This document shows, in pieces, positions 1 to 7,471 of a stretch of 64,000 bases of DNA; the stretch's first letter is position 1, and each line of letters opens with the position of its first letter. The translations under genes were made by a program, and so were the position numbers. This DNA comes from Micromonospora sp. DSM 45708 (GTDB lineage Bacteria > Actinomycetota > Actinomycetes > Mycobacteriales > Micromonosporaceae): the NCBI RefSeq assembly GCF_039566955.1, contig NZ_CP154796.1, forward strand, positions 5,766,001 to 5,830,000. Reading direction: 5' to 3'. Under the pieces are notes generated by a model. The model searched no databases. It worked only from the letters and a program-made list of their open reading frames with translations, and was not told the DNA's origin.

Positions 1-330
1 GGCCGGCCCCCCGGCGGTGGCGTAGCTGGTCCGGCCGGCGGGGTCGGCGATCACGACGGCGGCGGCCAGCCCCCGGCCGACCACCTGGTCGGCGGCGCGC
101 GACCGGGCGGCCGGGTCGGTCACCAGCGCGACCGCGTCGGCCGCCGCGCGCAGTTGCTGGCAGAGCGCGTCGACCGAGGTACGCACGCCGGCCGCGGCCA
201 GGCCCAGCCGCTCGGTGGCGCGGCTGCGGTCGACCGCGCTGAGCGTGGCGCCGACGAAGAACGCGCCGAGCAGGACGGGGCCGAGGACCACCACGAGGAA
301 GGCCACCGTCAACCGCCCGCGTAGCGTCAA
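1..330 (-). CDS. N-terminal part of a membrane sensor-like protein (cut by window start)
   Basis: An open frame runs leftward off the window from a TTG codon at 328-330. A GGGGGGAAGG ribosome site lies just upstream on the minus strand, and a GTG four codons further at the ninth codon is an alternative start. The first residues are basic (LTLRGRLTV) and are followed by one hydrophobic segment at about residues 8-30. An Ala/Arg-rich, probably helical extracytoplasmic stretch comes next. This is the usual N-terminus of a one- or two-pass sensor (histidine kinase, GGDEF or chemoreceptor type). The output domain is outside the window, so the class cannot be settled. It is divergent from the 5-FCL gene, with an 85-nt gap. 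Confidence 0.6.
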   Translation of the reverse strand, partial: MTLRGRLTVAFLVVVLGPVLLGAFFVGATLSAVDRSRATERLGLAAAGVRTSVDALCQQLRAAADAVALVTDPAARSRAADQVVGRGLAAAVVIADPAGRTSYATAGGPA

Positions 331-415
331 AAGCCTTCCCCCCGGAAGTTCCGCGCCCTTGGTGCGATGCTGGCACAGAGCGACCGGTAGGCAAGCGTTG
401 CGTCAGGAGTGTTGC

Positions 416-1063
416 GTGCCGGATTTTTCGGATGAGGTGCACGAGGCGAAGCGGGACCTGCGCGTCGCGCTGCTCGCCGCCCGCCGGTCGCTGCCCGCGG
501 CGCGTCGCGCCGAGGCGGCGGCGTCCGTCCAGGCCGAGCTGGTGGCCCTGGTACGCCGGCTGCGCCCGGCCAGGATGACCGCGTACGTGCCGGTCGCCTC
601 CGAGCCCGGTGGGGACGACCTGCCGGAGGTGCTGCGGGCCGCGCTGCCGCCCGGAGCGGAGCTGCTGCTGCCGGTGCTCGCCGACGACCTGGACCTCGAC
701 TGGGCCGCCTACACCGACCGGGAGTCGCTGCGCGCCGCCGGCCGGGGGCTGCGCGAGCCGACCGGCCCGCCACGGGGACGCACCGCCGTGGCCGGCGCGG
801 ACCTGGTGGTGGTGCCCGCGCTGGCGGTGGACCGCCGGGGCGTCCGGCTGGGCCGGGGCGGCGGCTCGTACGACCGCGCGCTGGCCCGGGTGCCCGCCAC
901 CGTGCCGACGGTGGCGCTGCTGCACGACGGCGAGCTGGTCACGGCGGTGCCCGCCGACCCGCACGACCGGCCGGTGCACTGCGTGATCACGCCCGGGGAC
1001 GGGCTGGTGGCGGTGCCGGGTGTGGGGCCGGGCGCTTCCGCTGGACGAATCCGGGTGCCATGA
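416..1063 (+). CDS. 5-formyltetrahydrofolate cyclo-ligase
   Basis: 215 residues, normal for the family. The enzyme converts 5-formyl-THF to 5,10-methenyl-THF with ATP in the cytoplasm, salvaging folate one-carbon units. The N-terminal EAKRDLRVALLAARRSL helix and the C-terminal GRGGGSYDRAL loop (family GxGGGYYDR, phosphate/folate binding) are both present. The GTG at 416 is chosen because AGGAG ends 6 nt upstream and the family similarity begins there; the frame stays open further upstream but has no homology. In many actinobacteria this gene sits beside a fmdB gene, as it does here. Confidence 0.93.
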   Translation: MPDFSDEVHEAKRDLRVALLAARRSLPAARRAEAAASVQAELVALVRRLRPARMTAYVPVASEPGGDDLPEVLRAALPPGAELLLPVLADDLDLDWAAYTDRESLRAAGRGLREPTGPPRGRTAVAGADLVVVPALAVDRRGVRLGRGGGSYDRALARVPATVPTVALLHDGELVTAVPADPHDRPVHCVITPGDGLVAVPGVGPGASAGRIRVP

Positions 1064-1127
1064 CGCACCATTGGCACTCGAAGACCACGAGTGCCAGACC
1101 GGCCGTGCCAGAGATCCGGAGGAGAAC

Positions 1128-1517
1128 GTGCCCACGTACCAGTACGCCTGCACCGCGTGCGGCCACCAGCTCGAGGCGGTGCAGTCCTTCTCGGACGAGC
1201 CGCTGACCGAGTGCCCGGCGTGTGAGGGGCGGCTGCGCAAGCTCTTCAACTCGGTCGGCATCGTGTTCAAGGGCTCCGGCTTCTACCGGACGGATTCCCG
1301 TTCGTCCGGTTCCGACAGCGCCTCGAGCACCACGAACAAGCCGGGGAAGTCCGACTCGTCCTCGTCCGACTCGTCGTCCGGGGCGTCCTCGTCGGGGTCG
1401 TCCTCGTCCGGGTCGTCCTCGTCGTCGGGCTCGTCCGGTTCGGGGTCGGGCTCGTCGGGGTCGGGCTCGTCCGGCTCGGCTGCCAGCAAGGCGCCGGCCT
1501 CCTCCAGCTCCTCCTGA
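1128..1517 (+). CDS. FmdB-family zinc-ribbon protein with serine-rich tail
   Basis: 129 residues. The N-terminal 50 residues are a classic FmdB/CxxC regulatory-protein zinc ribbon: PTYQYACTACGH, then CPACEG about 17 residues later, giving four Cys ligands. The rest is a low-complexity tail of Ser and Gly with a few Asp and Ala, coded largely by TCG/TCC/GGG. GTG 1128 is preceded by GGAGGAG (1118-1124). The molecular function of the family is unknown; the zinc ribbon suggests nucleic-acid or protein contact. The tail is repeat DNA and may vary in length between strains. Confidence 0.92.
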   Translation: MPTYQYACTACGHQLEAVQSFSDEPLTECPACEGRLRKLFNSVGIVFKGSGFYRTDSRSSGSDSASSTTNKPGKSDSSSSDSSSGASSSGSSSSGSSSSSGSSGSGSGSSGSGSSGSAASKAPASSSSS

Positions 1518-1717
1518 TCGCGCGCTGAGCCGCAGGTGGCCGTCCCCGCCCGGGGGCGGCCACTTTCGCGCGCGCCGAGCCCGGGAGAGCCGGTCCCGGC
1601 CGACGCTGTCCACAGCGTGGCGGGGTTATCCACAGGAGGGACCGGCGGGACGACGCGGAGGTGCCGCACCCGCCTAGCCTGCTGCCGGACGGTCGATCGG
1701 CGGGCGGGGAGGCAGCG

Positions 1718-2200
1718 GTGACAGGTCGGGAGCCGACGTTGCGGCCGGTGCACTGGCGCGGGCTGCCCCGTCGCCGCACGCTGGTGCGGGTGACGCTGGT
1801 CGCGGTGCTGCTGGGGCTGGCCGCCGTGGTGCTCAGGACGCCGCCCGGCTGTCCGCCCGGGTCAACCCCGGGCACCGGAGCCACGGCGTCCGCCGAGCCT
1901 TCGCCCTCGGGGGCTCCACCGCTGCCCGACGGGGCGGTCGGCGTGCCGATCCGGCTGGCCGAGCCGGCCGCCCTCGCGGTGCTGCATCCGGGTGCCCGCG
2001 TCGACCTGCTGGTCGTACCGGCCGGCGGGTCGCCGGACCCCACCCTGCTCGCTCCGCGCGCGCTGGTGCTCGACGTGGTGGGGGCCGGCGGGGCGGTCGA
2101 CGGTTCGTCCGCGCTCTACCTGGCGCTCCCGCCCGAGCAGGCTCGGCGCGCGGTCGGGCTGCCCGAGGGCAGCCGCTTCGCCGTGGTGGTCCGCGGCTGA
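1718..2200 (+). CDS. SAF/RcpC-like membrane-anchored protein
   Basis: 160 residues. An N-terminal basic region is followed by one transmembrane segment at about 28-45 and a Pro/Ser/Thr linker. A SAF-like beta-clip domain fills the C-terminal 95 residues (VPIRLAEPAALAVLHPGARVDLLVV). SAF domains occur in CpaB/RcpC pilus-assembly proteins and FlgA-type chaperones. In Micromonosporaceae such short proteins stand alone, so a pilus role is only an inference. GTG 1718 has GGGGAGG 5 nt upstream. Two wider upstream start options lack a ribosome site. Confidence 0.8.
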   Translation: MTGREPTLRPVHWRGLPRRRTLVRVTLVAVLLGLAAVVLRTPPGCPPGSTPGTGATASAEPSPSGAPPLPDGAVGVPIRLAEPAALAVLHPGARVDLLVVPAGGSPDPTLLAPRALVLDVVGAGGAVDGSSALYLALPPEQARRAVGLPEGSRFAVVVRG

Positions 2201-2247
2201 CTCCGGCCGCCTGGGTCGACGATGGGTGGGGTCGGCCGCGGCGCGGG

Positions 2248-2433
2248 TCAGCCCCAGTGCGGCGGGCGCTCGGCGAGCAGCCAGTCGTCGTCACCGCCGG
2301 GGCGCTCGCCCCAGCCGTGGTCGGTGTCGTCGGTGGTCTGCTCAGGCAGCACCACGAGATCGTCGATGAGGTCGACCACGCGGTCGTCGTCGCCGCGCGG
2401 GACCCCGATGCCGGGTTCGGTCACGAACAGCAA
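2248..2433 (-). CDS. Small acidic conserved protein (61 aa)
   Basis: A short, very acidic protein rich in Asp and Trp, with DDRVVDLIDDLVVLPEQ in the middle and GWGERPGGDDDW near the C-terminus. I recall near-identical short proteins in other Micromonospora genomes but know no function. The codon pattern has the expected G/C third positions, unlike the opposite-strand frames. It is convergent with the SAF gene, with a 47-nt gap. It has no membrane segment or cysteines. Confidence 0.65.
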   Translation of the reverse strand: MLFVTEPGIGVPRGDDDRVVDLIDDLVVLPEQTTDDTDHGWGERPGGDDDWLLAERPPHWG

Positions 2434-2482
2434 CGATACCGCCGTCGGGCGGCCATCTCGACCTCACCGCCCCCGCCCGCTC

Positions 2483-2534
2483 ATTCACGGAAACAGGGGC
2501 CATCACGCGCCCGATAGCCACGCTTTCCGTGAAT
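2483..2534. repeat. Inverted repeat with 11-bp perfect arms
   Basis: ATTCACGGAAA at 2483-2493 is repeated inverted (TTTCCGTGAAT) at 2524-2534, with a 30-nt GC-rich centre. No gene lies here; it is upstream of the acidic small protein. It could be a cruciform-type intergenic repeat or a regulator site. It lacks a T-tract and so is not a classic terminator. Confidence 0.7.
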
Positions 2535-2538
2535 CAGC

Positions 2539-2698
2539 GGAGCCGGGCGAGGTGGGGCGGGGCGGAGCCGGGCGGGCGGGCCGGGCCGGGCGGGGCGGGG
2601 CCGGGCCGGGCCGGGCCGGGCCGGGCGGGGCGGGGCGGGTGGGGCGGGGCGGGTGGGGCGGGGCGGGTGGGGCGGGGCGGGCGGGGCGGGGCGGGTGG
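2539..2698 (+). repeat. G-rich simple-sequence tract
   Basis: About 160 nt made almost only of GGGGC, GGGCC and GGGT units with nearly no A. The G-runs of 3-4 spaced by 1-2 nt satisfy the G-quadruplex pattern many times over on the plus strand. It lies in the 2434-2789 gap between a minus-strand small gene and a plus-strand membrane gene. An open frame crosses it only because stop codons cannot occur in such sequence. Length polymorphism is likely. Confidence 0.9.
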
Positions 2699-2707
2699 TC
2701 GAAATGG

Positions 2708-2736
2708 CTACGAACTTGAGGGCGTGAATGGGTCAG
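2708..2736 (+). repeat. Dispersed 29-bp element, copy 1
   Basis: CTACGAACTTGAGGGCG begins this segment. It matches the reverse complement of 31472-31500 at 24 of 29 positions, and a third related copy lies at 31406-31430. All three copies lie in repeat-rich intergenic DNA. Confidence 0.6.
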
Positions 2737-2789
2737 CCTTCGCCGCGTCGGGCGGCCGACCGGCCACGGCGTTGGTAGCGTCGGTCGGC

Positions 2790-3611
2790 GTGACGACGCC
2801 GAGCGGTGGCAGCACCGACGACGAGACCTGGCGACGCCCCGATCAGCCGGCCGCCCCCGACGAAGCCCCGACCGTGGACCGCCCCGCTGACCGCCGTCCG
2901 GCCGGGGCGGGCCACCCGCACGACGGAACGCTCCCGGAGACCGGTCTCACCGTTGGCGGCGACCCGGCCGAGGCCAACCGCCGGGAGCAGGCCGACGCGG
3001 ACGGCGGACCCGGCACCGACACGACTGGACGCTCGACGCCCGACACCGACACGACGCCCGACACCGGGCCGACGCCCGACACCGCCCTCGTCGGGCCGCA
3101 CACCACCGAAGACGACACGACCACCGAAGACGACACGACCGGGCCGCACACCACCGAAGCGGGCACGGCCGAATCCTCAACGGCCGGGGCCGGCGGGGTC
3201 GAGGGTGCCAGCCCGTGGTCGCGTGCGGGTGCGGCGGAGAGTCCCTGGGCCAGGCCAGACCCGGCCGCACCGACCGGTGGCTGGACCGCAACCGGCGGCG
3301 AGTGGCCCGGCGCACCTGGAACAACCGCCTTCGATCCGGCAGCGGGCGGGTATGCGGGTGGACCGCCCACCGCCGCTGGATCCGCAGCCGGCGGGTACGC
3401 CGGGCCGCCGCCGAGCACGCCGCCGCCCCCTGGCTGGCGACCGCCGGTGCACGTGCAGACGCCACCGCCCCGGCAGCTCCCGCCGCAGGACATGGCCGCC
3501 ATGGACCGCTCGGAACAGCGTGCCCAGCAGCTCACCTACGGCATCGGCGCGGTCGTCGGCGTGGTGCTGGTGCTGCTGATGTGCCTGCTCTGCTCGCGGT
3601 TGCTGTTCTAG
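2790..3611 (+). CDS. Thr/Pro-rich protein with C-terminal membrane anchor
   Basis: 273 residues, function not recognised. Residues 1-130 are disordered, rich in Asp, Thr and Pro, with repeats such as TPDTGPTPDT and HTTEDDTTTEDDTT. The middle is rich in Gly, Ala, Pro and Trp. About 25 hydrophobic residues at the end (YGIGAVVGVVLVLLMCLLC) form a tail anchor. GTG 2790 is chosen because upstream codons fall in the G-rich tract; the ribosome site is weak (GTCGG). The composition suggests a large disordered cytoplasmic or surface region tethered by a C-terminal helix. Confidence 0.7.
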   Translation: MTTPSGGSTDDETWRRPDQPAAPDEAPTVDRPADRRPAGAGHPHDGTLPETGLTVGGDPAEANRREQADADGGPGTDTTGRSTPDTDTTPDTGPTPDTALVGPHTTEDDTTTEDDTTGPHTTEAGTAESSTAGAGGVEGASPWSRAGAAESPWARPDPAAPTGGWTATGGEWPGAPGTTAFDPAAGGYAGGPPTAAGSAAGGYAGPPPSTPPPPGWRPPVHVQTPPPRQLPPQDMAAMDRSEQRAQQLTYGIGAVVGVVLVLLMCLLCSRLLF

Positions 3612-3647
3612 CGTCTGTGTCGGGGCAGGCGGCACTGAGATGCGTGG

Positions 3648-3695
3648 AGCGGTATACCTCAGAGTCATAAAAATGACTCTGAGGTATACCGCTCA
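3648..3695. terminator. Perfect 22-bp stem palindrome between convergent genes
   Basis: The left arm at 3648-3669 begins GAGCGGTATACCTCAGAG. The right arm at 3674-3695 is its exact reverse complement, and the loop is AAAA. It lies between the ends of the tail-anchored protein gene (+) and the DUF2231 gene (-), so it can terminate both transcripts. It is less GC-rich than its surroundings. Eleven bases of the arm (CTCAGAGTCAT) recur at 14426-14436, so it may be a dispersed repeat. Confidence 0.8.
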
Positions 3696-3760
3696 CACCC
3701 GATAGTTTCTTCGCCGGAAGCGACGCACGGTAACTGGCGGCGAAGTGCAGCCCGTAGCCG

Positions 3761-4243
3761 TCAGACGATGCCGTCCCACACCATCTTGGCGCCGCTGTCG
3801 CCGGTCAGGTAGACGTAGACCAGCGCGAACACGGCGAGCACGGCGGCCACGGCGGTGAGCGCCAGCGGCAGCCAGCGGGGCAGGTTCCGGGCGCGGGCGA
3901 AGCCCGCGGTGGACAGCAGCAGCAGGAGCGCCGCCACGGCCAGGCCGAGCGTGAACCAGAGCAGCGTCTCGCCGTACTCGGCATGTTCGTGGATCTTTTG
4001 AAGCCCCTCGGGCGGGTAGCCCCGCGACCGCAGCGCCTCCTCCAGCGCCTCGCCCGACTCGGTCGCCACCCAGGCCACGATCGGGGTGACCACGGCCAGC
4101 GCCGCCACCGCCCAGTCCAGTCGGGGCCGCCAGCGGGGCAGCACGCCGTACGCGACGGTGAGCACAGCCAGCAGCGGCACCAGCACCACGACGGCGTGGA
4201 TGACCAGAACGTGGCCCGGGAGGCCGTTGATTTCCCTGAACAC
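3761..4243 (-). CDS. DUF2231-type integral membrane protein
   Basis: 160 residues with four transmembrane segments and a short His/Glu-containing segment (KIHEHAEYGE) between the second and third. This matches the DUF2231 family, where conserved His residues may bind heme or metal; the role is unknown. Two GTG codons compete. GGAG abuts the one at 4249 but sits 6 nt from the one at 4243, so the latter is preferred (protein begins with FREINGLPGH). It is divergent from the Fur-family gene. Confidence 0.85.
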   Translation of the reverse strand: MFREINGLPGHVLVIHAVVVLVPLLAVLTVAYGVLPRWRPRLDWAVAALAVVTPIVAWVATESGEALEEALRSRGYPPEGLQKIHEHAEYGETLLWFTLGLAVAALLLLLSTAGFARARNLPRWLPLALTAVAAVLAVFALVYVYLTGDSGAKMVWDGIV

Positions 4244-4409
4244 CGACACCTCCGGCGAGTGGACGGATTCGCGCGGTCAGCGTACGACGCGGTGCTGTCG
4301 CACACCGACACACACGCACGGGCCGCCACCCCGGTTCACGCGACGCTGATGACGACCGTCGAGGAACGCTCACTTGTCGGCTCGGCCGGCTCCGTGCTGT
4401 CATGAGGGC

Positions 4410-4838
4410 ATGGCCACGGGTGAGGAACTGCTCCGGTCGCGGGGCCTGCGGGTCACCCGGCCGCGTCTCGCCGTGCTGGCCGTGCTCGCCGACGGCGGTC
4501 ACCTGGAGGTCGACGAGATCACCCGGCGGGTCCGCGAACGGCTCGACTCGGTCTCCACCCAGGCGGTCTACGACGTGCTGGGCGCGCTGTCCCGCGCCGG
4601 CCTGTCCCGGCGGATCGAACCGGCCGGCAGTCCCGCCCGGTACGAGGCCCGGGTGGGCGACAACCACCACCACGTGGTGTGCCGCGGCTGCGGTGTGATC
4701 GCCGACGTCGACTGCGCGGTCGGCGGCGCTCCCTGCCTGGACCCGAACGAGGCCCACGGCTTCCAGCTCGACGAGGCGGAAGTGACGTTCTGGGGTCTCT
4801 GCCCGGCCTGCCAGTCCCGTCGTTCGGCCGACGACTGA
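4410..4838 (+). CDS. Fur-family metalloregulator
   Basis: 142 residues. An N-terminal winged helix (residues 10-75, with STQAVYDVLGALSRAGL as recognition region) is followed by the dimerisation domain with HHHVVCRGCG and a C-terminal CPAC. These are the His-rich and double CxxC metal sites of Fur, FurA and Zur proteins. The length and the VSTQAVYDVL sequence fit the FurA/CatR type that usually controls an adjacent catalase, but no catalase is next to it. ATG 4410 has GAGGG 3-4 nt upstream. The metal (Fe, Zn or peroxide sensing) cannot be assigned from sequence. Confidence 0.92.
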   Translation: MATGEELLRSRGLRVTRPRLAVLAVLADGGHLEVDEITRRVRERLDSVSTQAVYDVLGALSRAGLSRRIEPAGSPARYEARVGDNHHHVVCRGCGVIADVDCAVGGAPCLDPNEAHGFQLDEAEVTFWGLCPACQSRRSADD

Positions 4839-4882
4839 GTCGGCCGGCCGGGCAGGTCCGCCCGGCGTGGCACTCTTGACCG

Positions 4883-5734
4883 GTGGACACCGACGACCTC
4901 GGCCTGTTCGGTCCGGGATCGGTCACGTGGAAGGTGCACGAGGAACCGATCCTGATCGTCGCCGGCCTGCGCTCGCTCTACCTCCAGGCGTTGCATCCGC
5001 GGGCGATGGCGGGCGTCGCGCAGAACAGCAACTACCGCGCCGACGCGTGGGGGCGGCTGGTCCGGACCGCGACCTACGTGGCGACGACGATCTACGGCAC
5101 CACCGCGGAGGCGGAGGCGGCCGGCCGGCGGCTGCGGATGCTGCACGCCCGGATGCGCGCCACCGACCCGGTCACCGGCGAGGAGTTCCGCGTCGACGAG
5201 CCGGACCTGCTGCGGTGGGTGCACGTCACCGAGGTCGAGTCGTTCGTGAGCACCGCCCGCCGGGCCGGGCTCGCGCTGACCGACGACGAGGTGGACGGCT
5301 ACTACACCGAGCAGCGCCGGGCGGCGGCCCTGGTCGGGCTGGACCCGGCCGGGGTGCCGGGCACCGCCGCCGAGGTCGAGGCCTACTACCGGGGCGTACG
5401 CCCGGAGTTGCGGATGACCCGCGAGGCGGCCGAGACCGCGCTGTTCCTGACCGCCCCGCCGATCCCCTGGAAGCTCAACCTGCCGGCGCGGCTCGGCCTG
5501 AGTCTCGGCCCGCCACGCTGGGCGTACCTCGGGGTGGCCGGCGCCGCGCTGGGTCTGCTGCCGCCCTGGGCGCTGCGGCTCTACGGCGGGCTGGGCCTGC
5601 CCACCACCGCGCTGTCGGCGGAGGTGGGCGTGCGGGCCTTGCGGCTCGCGCTGGCGGCGGTGCCGCGTCGTTACCGGGAGGGGCCGTTGCAGCAGGCCGC
5701 CAAGGAACGTGCCGCCCGCCTCGCGGCGGCCTGA
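4883..5734 (+). CDS. DUF2236 / MpaB-like oxygenase
   Basis: 283 residues, all-alpha. FGPGSVTWKVHEEPILIVAG at the N-terminus and LYLQALHPRAMAGVAQNSNY are hallmark segments of the oxygenase MpaB family (DUF2236), related to the b-type heme latex-clearing protein Lcp. The invariant His of LHPRAM is present. The substrate is unknown. The GTG at 4883 begins the family homology. It lies 44 nt after the Fur gene on the same strand, so it may share its transcript. Confidence 0.88.
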   Translation: MDTDDLGLFGPGSVTWKVHEEPILIVAGLRSLYLQALHPRAMAGVAQNSNYRADAWGRLVRTATYVATTIYGTTAEAEAAGRRLRMLHARMRATDPVTGEEFRVDEPDLLRWVHVTEVESFVSTARRAGLALTDDEVDGYYTEQRRAAALVGLDPAGVPGTAAEVEAYYRGVRPELRMTREAAETALFLTAPPIPWKLNLPARLGLSLGPPRWAYLGVAGAALGLLPPWALRLYGGLGLPTTALSAEVGVRALRLALAAVPRRYREGPLQQAAKERAARLAAA

Positions 5735-5742
5735 GCCGCCGG

Positions 5743-5802
5743 CAACGGCAGCGGGGTGCCGCCAGCGGCAGCGGGGTGCCGCCAGCGGCTGCGGGGTGCC
5801 GA
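5743..5802. repeat. 20-bp tandem repeat, three units
   Basis: Three consecutive 20-bp units share GCGGGGTGCCG and differ at only a few positions. They lie in the 95-nt gap between two convergent genes. There is no coding potential. Confidence 0.75.
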
Positions 5803-5829
5803 TGAGGGCTGCGGCAGCGGGTGCCGGTT

Positions 5830-6783
5830 TCAGCCGGCGTCGGCGGTGGGCTGGGCGGAACGCTCGACGGCCGACCACGGCTCCTTGCCGGGGACCTGGG
5901 CGCCGGTGGGGCAGGTGCGCCGGTAGTCGCACCAGCCGCAGCGTGGCCCCGCCTCGGTGGGGAACGCCTCGTCGGGGTCCGTCCCGTCGGCCACCGCCCG
6001 TTCGGCGGCCATGATGTCGCGGGCGGTGTGCTCCGCGCGGGTGAGCTGGCGGTCCAGCGACTCCGGGGTGTGCTCGTGCGCGGCGACCGTGCCGGTAGGC
6101 AGGTGGTGCAGCTCGACCCGGCGGCACGGCCGCCGGAACACCCGCTCGGCCGCGTACGCGTAGAGCGCGAGCGCCTGCGAGCCGCGCGCGTCGTCGGCGT
6201 CGAGCCCGGTGCGGCCGGTCTTGTAGTCGACGATGACCAGCTCGGGCCGCCCGTCGGGGCCGGGGCGGGAGTCGATGCGGTCGGTGCGGCCGTTGAAGGC
6301 GAGCACCGCGGTCTTCACCGCCACCACCCGCTCCACGCCGACCGGCTCGTCGGCCGGGTCGAGGCCCGCCACGTAGGACTCCAGCCAGGTCAGCGCCCGC
6401 CGGAACGCGTCGCGTTCCTGCTCGTCGTCGCGGTAGCCCTCGCGCACCCAGGTGCCCTTGAGCAGCGTGCCGAGCACCTCGGGGCGGCGGCGGTCGGGAG
6501 CCAACGCATACCAGTTCTTCAGCGCGGTGTGGACGCTGGCGCCGAGCGAGTTGTGCGCCCAGGGCGGCCCCTTCGGCGGGGCGGGCCGGTCGACGTAGGC
6601 GTAGCGGTAGCGCCGGGGGCAGTCGGCGTAGGCGCCGAGCTTGCTGGGCGTGCAGACGAAGAGCCGTTCCGGCATGCCCTCGAAGCCGAGCTGCTCGGCC
6701 TGCTCGGCGCGGGGCCGGGGCGCCCGGCCGCCGGTGGGTCGGCTGCTCGACGCGGAGCGGCCGGTCGATGAGGATCGTCGCAC
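5830..6783 (-). CDS. RecB-like PD-(D/E)XK nuclease
   Basis: 317 residues. Motifs: TPSKLGAYADCPRRYRYAYV near the N-terminus, an RTDRIDSRP strand, ELVIVDYKTGR (the D-x(n)-E/D-x-K core) and a C-terminal CGWCDYRRTCP. The lone N-terminal Cys plus three C-terminal Cys form the Fe-S cluster clasp of AddB/Cas4/RecB-family nucleases. The enzyme probably cuts single-stranded DNA in repair. The GTG at 6783 gives an unusual Ser/Arg-rich 36-residue leader; the in-frame ATG before PERLFVCTP is a plausible alternative. It is followed by marC on the same strand. Confidence 0.88.
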   Translation of the reverse strand: MRRSSSTGRSASSSRPTGGRAPRPRAEQAEQLGFEGMPERLFVCTPSKLGAYADCPRRYRYAYVDRPAPPKGPPWAHNSLGASVHTALKNWYALAPDRRRPEVLGTLLKGTWVREGYRDDEQERDAFRRALTWLESYVAGLDPADEPVGVERVVAVKTAVLAFNGRTDRIDSRPGPDGRPELVIVDYKTGRTGLDADDARGSQALALYAYAAERVFRRPCRRVELHHLPTGTVAAHEHTPESLDRQLTRAEHTARDIMAAERAVADGTDPDEAFPTEAGPRCGWCDYRRTCPTGAQVPGKEPWSAVERSAQPTADAG

Positions 6784-6825
6784 ACCGCAGATCCTGCCAC
6801 CCGGGTCCGACAGCGGACGACAGGC

Positions 6826-7440
6826 TCAGGCGTTGTTGACGTACTCGGTCACGAACGCGGCGATCGCGTCGGCGATGAGCTGCACCGCGATGGCGGCCAG
6901 CAGCAGGCCGGCGATCCGGGTGAGCACCTCGATGCCGCCCGGACGGAGCACCTTGACGATCCCGCCGGAGAAGCGCAGCACCACCCAGACCGCGACCATC
7001 ACCGCGACGATGGCCAGCGCGATGGCGACGTAGTCGGTGACGCCGCCGGCCTGCTGCACGAACAGCATGGTGGCCACGATCGCGCCCGGCCCGGCCAGCA
7101 GCGGGGTGCCCAGCGGCACCAGCGCGATGTTGGAGGTGACCTGCTGGCTCGGGTCGTCCGCCTTGCCGGTCAGCAGCTCCAACGCGACGAGTATCAGCAG
7201 CAGCCCGCCGGCGGCCTGCAACGCGGGCAGGTCGACGTGCAGGTAGGCCAGGATCGTCTGCCCCGCCACCGCGAAGATCACGATGACCCCGAGCGCCAGC
7301 GCCACGGCCTGCCAGGCGGCCCGGTTGCGGTCGCGGGCGGGCAGCGGCCCGGTGAGCGCGAGGAAGATGGGCATCATTCCGGGCGGGTCGACGATCACCA
7401 GCAGGGTCACGAAGACCTCGCCGAAGAGCTTGAGATCCAC
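6826..7440 (-). CDS. MarC-family integral membrane protein
   Basis: 204 residues with six transmembrane helices. The MarC/YhgN signature is visible: LLVIVDPPGMMPIFLALTG at the start and VPLGTPLLAGPGAIVATML in the middle. The family was once linked to multiple antibiotic resistance but is no longer thought to be an exporter; the substrate is unknown. GTG start at 7440. It is part of a minus-strand block with the PHP gene 31 nt upstream. Confidence 0.9.
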   Translation of the reverse strand: MDLKLFGEVFVTLLVIVDPPGMMPIFLALTGPLPARDRNRAAWQAVALALGVIVIFAVAGQTILAYLHVDLPALQAAGGLLLILVALELLTGKADDPSQQVTSNIALVPLGTPLLAGPGAIVATMLFVQQAGGVTDYVAIALAIVAVMVAVWVVLRFSGGIVKVLRPGGIEVLTRIAGLLLAAIAVQLIADAIAAFVTEYVNNA

Positions 7441-7471
7441 GCGGACACGGTAGCCGTGCCGCCGGAACGCT

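Noticed and set aside
2529..2789. Coding extension of the tail-anchored protein through the G-tract.
   Set aside because: Gly/Arg/Ala only, explained by lack of stop codons in repeat DNA.
5830..6783. Cas4 nuclease.
   Set aside because: Cys-clasp is shared with RecB-like nucleases; no cas neighbours.
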